64,000 nt of DNA, taken from NCBI RefSeq assembly GCF_042676385.1, contig NZ_JBHTHA010000005.1, positions 62,001-126,000 on the forward strand, read 5' to 3'. The notes under the pieces are model-generated. The model saw nothing but the letters and a program-made list of their open reading frames with translations. It was not told the DNA's origin and ran no database searches. Position 1 is the stretch's first letter. Every line of letters begins with the position of its first letter. Position numbers and translations under genes: made by a program. Positions 52,010 to 61,000 of this stretch are shown here, piece by piece. The stretch is from Paenibacillus_E sp042676385 (GTDB taxonomy: Bacteria > Bacillota > Bacilli > Paenibacillales > NBRC-103111).

Positions 52010-52044
52010 GCCATTGCCTTCGTAATGAACACATCATTGTGTTC
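52006..52044 (-). promoter_or_regulatory. ANTAR dual-hexaloop antiterminator, module 1
   Basis: On minus, hairpin P1 (52044-52027): GAACAC [AATGAT] GTGTTC. After a 7-nt linker, hairpin P2 (52019-52006): AGGC [AATGGC] GCCT. Both six-base loops have A1 and G4. P2 and terminator T1 are mutually exclusive because they share GCCT. Confidence 0.8.
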
Positions 52045-52056
52045 GTTCATGTTGTT

Positions 52057-52086
52057 ATTATAGTATAGCTCAATTTAAAATGTCAA
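52057..52086 (-). promoter_or_regulatory. Sigma-A promoter of the nitrate assimilation operon
   Basis: Minus-strand TTGACA (52086-52081), an 18-bp spacer, TATAAT (52062-52057). Start of transcription expected near 52050, a few bases before hairpin P1. Confidence 0.8.
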
Positions 52087-52097
52087 TAAACATAACA
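52081..52097. promoter_or_regulatory. GlnR/TnrA-type operator
   Basis: TGTCA-ATAAACA-TAACA fits the consensus TGTNA-N7-TNACA exactly. It overlaps the -35 of the nitrate operon promoter. Confidence 0.65.
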
Positions 52098-52248
52098 TAT
52101 ATTTTTTCATTATTCCGTTTATAGGTGCATATCGACAAAAATTATAACATTATGATATAGTAATGCGTAAATATACCAGAAAATCAACCAAATACCTAAC
52201 ATTTAACTAACATGAGTTCTGAAGTTGAATGATGATGGAGGTATCTTA

Positions 52249-52899
52249 ATGTTACAATCATTTATTTTGATCGACGAGTTTGAACGAATTCGCCGGGCCC
52301 CCTCCACCTCGTCAACGCCTTACAAACTGGATGCTTCGCTTGCCGTTAAGGAGTCTATGCCTGAAAACGTCTTGAAAGATATGGGATTTCGGGTGTACGA
52401 AGCTACGCACGCCAAAGAAATTCCTTTATTCCTGCCCAAGGTTGACGCTATATTATTATCAGTAGAACCAGACCAAGTGGAGCCATGGCGAACTCGTATG
52501 CTTGCGCAGCGCAGCCTCCCTGTATTCTGGTGGTGCGACGCGCATACGTTCCCCAGCCACGAGTGTAAGCTCGACTCCGGTATTGACGGGTTAATCGGCC
52601 CCGGCATGAGCGCCTTGGAAATTCATTGCGCTTTGCTGCTCGGCGTCAACCATTATTTTCAAAGGACGGAATGGCATCAGGAAAGGGAGCAGCTTCTGTC
52701 CAAGCTCGAAGAGCGCAAATGGATTGATCAGGCGAAGCGGATTTTATGCGAAATCAAACATATTTCCGAAGCTGAAGCTTACGATTTTTTACGCAAACAA
52801 GCGATGAATGAACGCAAACGGATGGTTGACGTCGCCACCTCCATCGTCAAAGTGTATCAACTGCTGCAAGATGAGAATAAAGGAGGAAGAAAACGATGA
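52249..52899 (+). CDS. ANTAR-domain antiterminator with degenerate receiver domain
   Basis: 216 residues from ATG 52249 (MLQSFILIDEFERI), seven nt after GGAGG. Residues 1-135 look like a receiver fold but lack the phospho-acceptor: where PDLxLLD is expected there is VDAILLS, so Ser71 takes the place of Asp. Residues about 149-206 are an ANTAR RNA-binding domain: LEERKWIDQAKRILCE, then ISEAEAYDFLRKQAMNERK and MVDVATSIV. Divergent from the nitrate operon, whose leader carries two dual-hexaloop modules, so it very probably controls that operon by antitermination. The signal is unknown. Its stop overlaps the next start as ATGA. Confidence 0.93.
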   Translation: MLQSFILIDEFERIRRAPSTSSTPYKLDASLAVKESMPENVLKDMGFRVYEATHAKEIPLFLPKVDAILLSVEPDQVEPWRTRMLAQRSLPVFWWCDAHTFPSHECKLDSGIDGLIGPGMSALEIHCALLLGVNHYFQRTEWHQEREQLLSKLEERKWIDQAKRILCEIKHISEAEAYDFLRKQAMNERKRMVDVATSIVKVYQLLQDENKGGRKR

Positions 52900-53927
52900 T
52901 ATCCTTATTAAAAGAAGTGGGCCGCGGGAAACGCGGAGCTAGAGATTTAACTTATGAAGAAGCTGCGCAGGCAGCTGTTGCGATATTGACCGGAGCGGCA
53001 ACGCCCGCTCAAATCGGCGCTTTTCTTGTTGCCGAGCGAATCAAGATGGAATCCCCCGATGAGCTCAAAGCTTTCATCGATGCGCTGCGCGCGCGCATCA
53101 CTCCTTATCCGGTCGCAGGCAGCATGGACTGCGCCGGACCTTACGATGGACGTGCCCGCACGTTCATCGCGACACTGCCGACCGCATTCGTGCTCGCCGC
53201 ATGCGGGCTGCCAACAACGCTTCACGGCAGTCCAAGTATGCCCCCCAAATGGGGCGTTACTTTGACGGACGTGCTTCAAGCGTTGAAGATTCCTGCGCTT
53301 CAAGCTTCGCGGGAAGCGCTCATTTCCGCCGCGGCGCGAACAGGGTTCCTGTTCACGCCGACGGAGAGCTGGTGCGCACCGCTCGGCGAGCTGCGCGGAT
53401 TGCGCCAGGAACTCGGGCTGCGCACCGTGTTCAACACCGCCGAGAAGCTGCTTCGCTTCACGGAAGCGCCTTACATGGCCGTGGGTGTGTTCCACGGCAC
53501 CGTCTTCGAGAAAATCACCAATTTGCTACTCGAATTGGGTGTTTCCCGCGGGATCGTCGTTCAGGGCATGGAAGGCTCCGAGGATCTTGGCGTCGACAAA
53601 CGCACCCGCACCTATGTGATTCAAGACGGCGCAAGCGAGCTTTTCATCGTCGATCCTGAAATATATGAACTGATGATCGAAGTTCCGGAAGTGGTGTGGA
53701 CCGCGGAACTGCAAGGTGAAACCGCACTTGCTGTACTGCGTGGAGAAGCTGAGCTGCCCTACTTGAACATGGTGCTGCTCAACAGCGCAGTCCGCTTATG
53801 GGTCGCGCAAAAAGCCGGCTCTATCGAGGAAGGCATCTATCTGGCTCGACACGCGATCGAGCAAGGTAACGCCTTGCGCAAGTTTACCGAGTGGACGGAA
53901 GCCATTAAACCGGTATCCGCAACGTAA
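52896..53927 (+). CDS. TrpD2-like (anthranilate phosphoribosyltransferase-related) protein
   Basis: 343 residues. The N-terminal helical domain is as in TrpD (LTYEEAAQAAVAILTGAATPAQIGAFLVAERIK), followed by a type III glycosyltransferase-like fold. The GTGGD phosphoribosyl-diphosphate loop of true TrpD is absent (here CAGPYDGRAR), and the HGNR motif is HGSPSMPPKWG, so this belongs to the TrpD2/YbiB-like branch rather than tryptophan synthesis. YbiB proteins bind nucleic acid (family knowledge). It overlaps the ANTAR gene by 4 bp and is followed by a terminator, so the two form an operon. A GC-rich stretch covers about 53050-53500. Confidence 0.85.
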   Translation: MISLLKEVGRGKRGARDLTYEEAAQAAVAILTGAATPAQIGAFLVAERIKMESPDELKAFIDALRARITPYPVAGSMDCAGPYDGRARTFIATLPTAFVLAACGLPTTLHGSPSMPPKWGVTLTDVLQALKIPALQASREALISAAARTGFLFTPTESWCAPLGELRGLRQELGLRTVFNTAEKLLRFTEAPYMAVGVFHGTVFEKITNLLLELGVSRGIVVQGMEGSEDLGVDKRTRTYVIQDGASELFIVDPEIYELMIEVPEVVWTAELQGETALAVLRGEAELPYLNMVLLNSAVRLWVAQKAGSIEEGIYLARHAIEQGNALRKFTEWTEAIKPVSAT

Positions 53928-53950
53928 TCTTTCCTTTCATCACAAAGAAA

Positions 53951-53972
53951 ACCGTCAGGATCTTCTGACGGT
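53951..53972 (+). terminator. Terminator of the ANTAR-TrpD2 operon
   Basis: Perfect stem ACCGTCAG / CTGACGGT with a six-base loop, then CCTTTTG, 24 bp after the stop. Confidence 0.8.
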
Positions 53973-54020
53973 CCTTTTGCGTGTAAATCCATACGTTTGC
54001 GAATGAGGAGGAAATTAGAC

Positions 54021-54164
54021 ATGGCATCTGGCAACATCTACTCTGTAACGATGGAAATCATCGCTATTCACTCGTTTCCATTTACTCTTACGTCTGTAAC
54101 GCTGAATAACATCGTTCCCGCTTCACTCAGCTTCCCATTGGGTCGAACTCGCTCAGAATGGTGA
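54021..54164 (+). CDS. Possible small ORF over a dispersed repeat (47 residues)
   Basis: AGGAGG stands nine nt before ATG 54021, and the frame (MASGNIYSVTMEIIAIHSF..., ending GRTRSEW) runs to a TGA at 54162. But most of it lies in a sequence related to the repeat family at 28951-29611, and I know no homologue. Treat as doubtful. Confidence 0.3.
   Translation: MASGNIYSVTMEIIAIHSFPFTLTSVTLNNIVPASLSFPLGRTRSEW
54041..54130 (+). repeat. Dispersed relative of the 114-bp repeat
   Basis: CGTCTGTAACGCTGAATAAC at 54091 followed by ATCGTTCCCGCTTCACTCAG resembles the CGTCTGTAACGATGAAAAAC...CACCCAG block of the array at 28951-29611. CTCTGTAACGATGGAAATCA at 54041 is another copy of the first half. Confidence 0.6.
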
Positions 54165-54187
54165 GCCGCAGGTCCCTCCTCCGAATT

Positions 54188-54242
54188 AAAAGCCCTAATT
54201 AGGATGCCTCCGAATGAACGGAAGCTCCCGATTAGGGCTTTT
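54188..54242 (-). terminator. Terminator after the CAP-domain gene
   Basis: Stem AAAAGCCCTAAT / ATTAGGGCTTTT with a long loop that has its own short stem (CCTCCG / CGGAAG region), just after the stop of the minus-strand gene. Confidence 0.75.
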
Positions 54243-54269
54243 CGTATTGAGGGGCGGTGCCGGTATCCG

Positions 54270-55046
54270 CTACTTGCCAATGAATTGCTGCGTAAACATT
54301 TTACCGCAAGGGCCACCGTCTGCGATGCCAATGCCGATATGCGTATAGTCTCTGCTCAGGATGTTAGCGCGATGCCCCTGCGAATTCATCAGCGCCTCTT
54401 GCGCGGCAGGCACATTTTGATTGCAAGCAATGTTTTCTCCGGCGGCATTGTAACTTATGCCGAACTTGTTCATCATATCGAAGGGCGAACCATACGTTGG
54501 TGAATCATGGGAGAAATATTGGTTGTCGACCATATCCTGACTCTTCAGTCTGGCTGTTTTGGTGATGGCCTGATCTACCGCCAGCGGTGGCAGCCCTTCG
54601 TCAGCGCGGGCTTTGTTCACCAAATCCAGCATCTCCTGCTCTTCCACCGTCAAGCTTGGTGCAGCTGGCGCTTGTGGCGCCGGTGTCGGTGTCGGTGTCG
54701 GTTTCGGTTCCGATGGCGGCGGGGTTGGTGCCGGTACCGGCTTTTTGGCAATTTTCAAATTGCCGTACGCCCACAAAATAGACTGCAAGGTCTGGTCGTC
54801 CACATTTCCTGTAACAGGAAGACCGTATTTGCTTTGAAACGCTTTTACGCCTGCTTGCGTCTGGTTGCCATAGTACCCTGTAATCGGTCCGCTATAGTAA
54901 CCTAACGATTTCAGCATCCCCTGTACTGCGTAGACATCCGGGCCTTTAGCGCCTTTGCCGAATGCAAAAGCAGTGGTCGTGGACGAGAGAAACAATGCGA
55001 CACAGATGAGCACGATCCAGACATGTTTTCTGCTGCCCTTTAACAT
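54270..55046 (-). CDS. Secreted CAP/SCP-domain protein with peptidoglycan-binding domain
   Basis: 258 residues from ATG 55046. A signal peptide (about 1-29, ending in AFA) is followed by a peptidoglycan-binding domain of type 1 (about 30-85, GPDVYAVQGMLKSLGYYSG and FQSKYGLPVTGNVDDQT), a proline-rich linker, and a C-terminal CAP domain of YkwD type (MLDLVNKARADEGLPPL, YFSHDSP, GENIA, SQGHRANIL). Such proteins occur in spores and cell walls; activity unknown. Another in-frame ATG lies at 55073; the GAGGAG is 13 nt before 55046, so the start is uncertain. Confidence 0.9.
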   Translation of the reverse strand: MLKGSRKHVWIVLICVALFLSSTTTAFAFGKGAKGPDVYAVQGMLKSLGYYSGPITGYYGNQTQAGVKAFQSKYGLPVTGNVDDQTLQSILWAYGNLKIAKKPVPAPTPPPSEPKPTPTPTPAPQAPAAPSLTVEEQEMLDLVNKARADEGLPPLAVDQAITKTARLKSQDMVDNQYFSHDSPTYGSPFDMMNKFGISYNAAGENIACNQNVPAAQEALMNSQGHRANILSRDYTHIGIGIADGGPCGKMFTQQFIGK

Positions 55047-55083
55047 GAGTTTACTTTCACTCCTCGTCATCATACTTTGGCTT

Positions 55084-58000
55084 TTACAACGTCAGGACTA
55101 CATCGTGGATTTGACTATCGTTGCGCAAAAGAACGAAAGGACCGTCCCCTGTGGAATAATCGGCAAGGTCGACCTCTTGCCCGTCGATCGATAACTTGGA
55201 TTGTCCGCTTGACTTGTGAGACGGATTCTGAACGGTGATGCGGTACTCTGATCTCCCGAAACGGTAGCTGGCAGAAAACTCCGGCCATTCACTCGGTATA
55301 CATGGACGGATGAACAATCGGTCTCCACGACGGCGCAGCCCGATAATCCATTCGATGCCCGCCTGATACATCCAACCCGATGCACCCGTATACCAAGTCC
55401 ATCCGGCATGGCCTTTATGAGGCTCCTCCGTATAGACGTCGGCAGCCATGACATAAGGTTCGCCAACATACTTCCGCACTTCTGCGGATGTCTTCGTATG
55501 CATGATCGGATTGAGCATGTGGAATAGCTCAAATGCCTTCTCCCCATCCCCAAGCGCGCTCCAAGCGATAATGCTCCAGATAACGCCATGTGTGTATTGA
55601 CCTCCGTTCTCCCGAATACCAGGGGGATAGCCTTGAATGTATCCTGGACTTGGATCCGTTCGGTCAAACGGCGGGTACAGAATATGCGCTACCGCTAAGC
55701 TTCTGTCCACTAGCTCGCGGTCAAAGGAGCGCATCGCCTGCAGAGCTTTGTCCTGCGGCGCCATTCCGGATATGACGGACCATGACTGGGCAATGGAATC
55801 AATGCGGCATTCCGCATTATGGATGGAACCCAGCCATTGTCCGGTATCGGTCGATGCTCGACGGTACCACTGTCCGTCCCAACCCTTATCACTGAGCGCC
55901 TCCGCAAGATTATCGTGCGCACTTCGATATTGAGCTGCCCGCTCGGGATCGCCGCGGTGATCGCACCAAGGAGCAATCCTCCGCAATACATCGCCCAGAA
56001 ACCAGCCGAGCCACACGCTTTCGCCGCGTCCCTCAGCTCCTACCCGGCTCATCCCGTCGTTCCAGTCTCCGATTCCAATCAGCGGCAGCCCATGTTCCCC
56101 AAAACGTAAGCTCCGGTCGAGCGCCCGTAAACAGTGCTCGAATATCGTACCGCTCTGTTCGGATAATACAGTTGGCTCATAGCGTTCATGCTCTTCTTCA
56201 CCTAGAGGTTCGCTGCGAAGAAACGGCACCGTTTCATCCAGCACGCTTTCATCTCCGGTATGTTCGAGATATCTGGCCACGGCATACGGCAGCCATAATA
56301 AATCATCGGAAAAGCGGGTTCGGATACCTCGATGTGTCTCTTCGTGCCACCAATGCTGTACATCCCCTTCTTCATATTGGTGCGCTGCGTGAAGCAAAAT
56401 TTGCGCCCGTGTAAGGTCGGGACGGCTATGTAGCAAGGCCAGCGAATCCTGCAATTGATCGCGAAAGCCATAAGCACCGCCCGCTTGATAAAAGGCGGAA
56501 CGCGCCCACATCCGGCAGGAAAGCGTCTGGTAGAGCAACCAGTTGTTCAGCATGATATCCATCTCGGCGCAAGGTGTCGAAACGGTGATTGTCCCAAGCA
56601 CACCATCCCAAAACTTATGTACATCCTCCATGGCCTGTTCGCAAATATGGGGCTCACGGTATTTTTGAGCAAGCTGAGCGGCGGATTCGCGGGAATTTTC
56701 GCAACCAAGAAGGATGTAGACGGTTTGTTCCGCACCAGGCTCTAACTCGAACTTGGCCTGCACGGCTCCGCATCCTTCGTACGACGGTCCGGTTGTTCCC
56801 GATAAGTGCAGCCTGCTCATCGCAGCAGGATGTTCGAGATTGCCGTTGCGGCCTAAAAATTCCAAGCGTTCCCCTGTCCATTCCATGTTGGGAGTTATCG
56901 TTTTTGGAGATACGGCTAAGAAGGCAGTCGCATCCCGAAAATTTTCCTGGTACGCATTTCTGGCCAGCAATACCTCATTCAGTGGATCCCATTCCGTGAC
57001 GATGAACGAAGCATTCCCTTCACGGTGCACGCCAAGCACCCATTCTGCATAATAAGTGACGGATAGACTCCGCTGCTCGGACGACGTATTATGCAGCCGT
57101 AATTTGATCACTTTGATTGGATCATCCAGCGGAACAAAAACGGTCATTTCCTGCTGAAGACCGTGACTTTCATGCTGATACCGCGTATACCCCCGGCCAT
57201 AAGCTACCTTATAAGGAGAGGCTACGTGTGTGCGGGTCGGCGCCACCGGCCAATATTCTCCGCTTTCTTCATCCCGCAAATAGCATACTTCTCCGGGCTG
57301 GTCGAGTGCCGGATCGTTTGACCACGGTGTTAATTTACATTCGCGGCTGTTGCGCCACCACGTATAGCCTGTGTAAAGTTCCGAGGTCAAACAGCCGAAT
57401 GTCGGATTGGCCATCACGTTAATCCATGGCGCCGGCAGGTAGTTGCCGTTTTTTAGGCTGATGTGGTACTCCCTGCCGTCCGGCGTGAAGCCTCCCCAAC
57501 CGTTGAAGAATAGGAGATCGCCGATCTCCATAGCTTTTGCCGGTGGAAAACGGTCCGGCTGAGCCGTTACAGGCAGCGGTTCATCCGACGTACGGCCCGG
57601 GACAATGACTCTGAGCTGCGCTCTCAGACTTGGGCCATCTGCGCGAAGCACCAAGCGGGATACCGCGAACAGCAACGACTTATCTTCATCCGAGATTTGA
57701 GCGGCTTGCAGGATGTGTACGCCTCCTTGTCCACTACTACTGCGTCCGGCAACTTGCTCTACCATCCGCCTGAGAGCTTCCTGCAAATCCTGTTGATACC
57801 CCCCTGCCGTTTCATTCCAAATGACAAGATCGAAGAACAGCCGGTTATGGCGCAAATACTCATAGCAGGCGAGCAGCTTTTTAATAAAAGGCAGATTGGC
57901 GATATTCTCAATCCGTACCATGATGATCGGTCGATCCCCGGAGACGCCATGCGCCCAAAGTCCCTGCTGTCCTTTTTGATTTGCGGCAATGCCGTTCACA

Positions 58001-61000
58001 CGCTCTGTCCGCAGAGGTGCCGTATACAGCGCGCGGCTCGCAAATAATTGAATAACCGCCAAATCGGCAGGTGTGATGTGTAAATGCTGCAGTTCGATTT
58101 GGCTCCTTGTCCAAGCAAGTTGAAAGACCCTCTCGACTTGTTGTTCTTGGGACAGCCCCTGAACCATAGCTAGAGCCTGTTCCTTCGTCTCTGCCACCCC
58201 CGTAACTGCGACCATATAGACGCGTTCACCAGGCGCAATGCTTAAACGCCGCCGCATAATAAATGCAGGATCGGCGACTGAGCCGACCGTACTGCCAAGC
58301 CGGGTATCGATTCCCCTTGGTCTGGCTAATGTGCAGCCCCGGCCAATAAAGCGGACCCGGTCGGTTTCAAACTCGACCGGCCCAAAAGCCCTGTCTCCGG
58401 CCGCTAATGTATGAAACGCCCAAACAGATTTTTCTCCGCCGTCACGGGGACGCTTGCGGGCGAGCAAGCATTCTGCACCGGAGTCATATTGCGTTTCGAC
58501 GAATAATTTGGTGAAAGCCGGATGCGCTTTATCCGCCTCATGCGGGGCAAGCGCGATTTCGAGAAAGGTCGTCACCTCAAGGATCCGCTCTTCGCTTGCC
58601 GTGTTGGAAAGCGTTAACCGGCGAACTTCCGCGTTCGATTCGGGCGATACACAAATTTCAAACGTTGTTTGTATCCCCTCATCCTCACGAATAAACGTAG
58701 ATCGCTCTTGCGAAAACTGCACCAGCTGCTTGTCGGGCAGTACTCGGCACGGTTGAAAAGCCGGCGACCATACCTTATCCCTTGTCACATCCCGGATATA
58801 TAAAAAGCTTCCCCATGGATCCGCCACCGGATCTTCCCGCCAGCGTGAGACATCCATGTCTTCGTAGCGGATGAACCCGCTGCCGCTATTAGAGACCACC
58901 GTCGTGAAAGCCCCATTCGAATGAACATTCACTTCAGGCACAGCAGTATCGGCCGAAGCATATTCACGCAGTGGGGCCATTTGTGCCGGTTTCGGTTTTT
59001 CTAACCGCGATTGTCCCGAGAGTTCCCGATCCAATATGAATTCCCGGGATGGAATCCGCTCTTGTAACAATAGTTCTGCCGCTTGCACGCGTTTATCGCG
59101 ATGAAAGTGATCAACCATAATATTAGGCAGCAGCACATTGGCAAGCGTCAGCAAGCTCATGCCTTGGTGATGCGCCATAAAACTGCGGATAATCTTGCAA
59201 GTCTCGCCTTCCGGCATTCTTCCGGGGGTATAATCAATGGCCTCGTAAAAACCATATTGTCCGCGCGCCCCGAGTTCCTCCATCCGGCGTAAATCCTTCA
59301 AACCTTCACGAATAGCAAATGGCAGCGCCATGACCGTCGCATAAGGCGCCAGAACCAAATCTTGCTCAAGTCCGCGTTTGAAACCGAGACCTGGAACACC
59401 GAAGGCCCGGTATTGGTAATTCAACTGATAATCGAAAGCGTAATAGCCGGACTCCGAAATGCCGAAAGGAACGCCTCGCTGACGAGCGTATTCGATTTGC
59501 CGTTTTACGACACCTCGATAGGTACTATCCCAAATAGAGTTCCGATAGGTACGCATGATCAGCCATGGCATCAAATATTCAAACATCGTCCCGGACCAAG
59601 ACACGAGCGTGGTATGATTCCCCTGCCGTTTCACCGTCCGGCCGAGCGCCAGCCAGTGAGATATGGATACTTGACCAAGAGCGATCGCAACAAAGCTTGT
59701 CTGCCGGGCTTCGGAAGCGAGCAGATCGTAGAGGATGTTATCCCGTTCACCGGATGCAGCATGGTACCCTAAAACGAATAATTTGGCTTTATGATCGTAT
59801 AACGGCCTGAAATCAGTCGCTGTGATCAATGTTTCAAGACGGTCGATCAAGTTATGGCCGCGCTCCAACCAATCCTTAGCGGGTGGGAATATCATCTCGA
59901 TAGGAGCTGTTTCTCCAGGTCTTGATTGATCGAGTTCTACGGCAAACTCGGCATTTAACCCCAATCCGCTTCCGGCACTCGTGCGGTTCGGCTGCTTACT
60001 GAGAGTCAAGTCGGTCTTAAGCCAATGTAATAACCCTTGTTTGACCGTCATCAAGCTGGCAACGAAATTCCCTGAGTCGACTGTGGATACATACGCCGGA
60101 GGCAGCACTCCGAGTGATTGGGTATCGTACCAGTTGTAAAGATGGCCGTTCCATTTGTCTAACCGCTCGATCGTACCGATTGTACGCTCGACCCGCTCAA
60201 CGAGCTCGGGTGTATCTATAAAACCGAAATCCCGCGCCGCTAGGGCAGCGGTTAGCAGAAAACCGATATTGGTCGGCGACGTACGATGCGCAACTCCGTT
60301 AGGAGGTTCAATTTGTACGTTGTCAGGCGGTAGAAAGTGATCTTTCGCCCCGGCAAAATCCTCATAAAACGCCCAAATTTGTTTGGCTAACGCGCGCAAT
60401 TGTCCCTCTTCCTCCGTGGTGAGCGGCTGCTCGTCCCCTGCCAAAGGCTGGTCAAGCCAGCGGACAGCCAGTGGAGCTGCAGCCCAAATCAAACAGAGTG
60501 TAAGGCCCATCCATCTCGGTCCTGCCTCGTGCTGCAAGACCGCAGCTAATGCAAAGAGAAGAATCCACACGTAACCGCCTCGCGTACCGAGCAGCGCCGA
60601 CTGATGATTTCCTCTGTTGCTTCGTTCAATATGAGAAGAACTTGTCCATTCGAGCAAACGGCGTTTGCTGATCAGCAGCCGGTAGAGCGTTTTACTGATC
60701 GCACCCAGCATAACAGCACTTTGAAACGGCAGTGTCCAGATAGACATCACAACGTGTATAACCGTAGATAACGCCCTCTGGGGATGCCATATCACTTGCC
60801 GAATGAGAAAGATCTGACGGATAACCGGCAAAAGGATCGTGGCGAAAGCAACGGCAAACCACCTCCACGGCGAGCCGGGAAGAACGGTCAAGCCAAGCGT
60901 CAGAATCGCCAGACAAGCGATCGGAAGCAGGCTGCGCCGCAAGTTGTCGATAATGTGCCAACGTGTAATCGCGGATAGATCGACTGGCCTTAGTGTTCCC

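Noticed and set aside
51979..52050. A 23-codon leaderless ORF starting at the expected transcription start of the nitrate operon (ATG at 52050)
   Set aside because: It has no SD and runs through hairpins P1, P2 and T1. Translation would destroy the antiterminator, and no codon run suggests a leader peptide.
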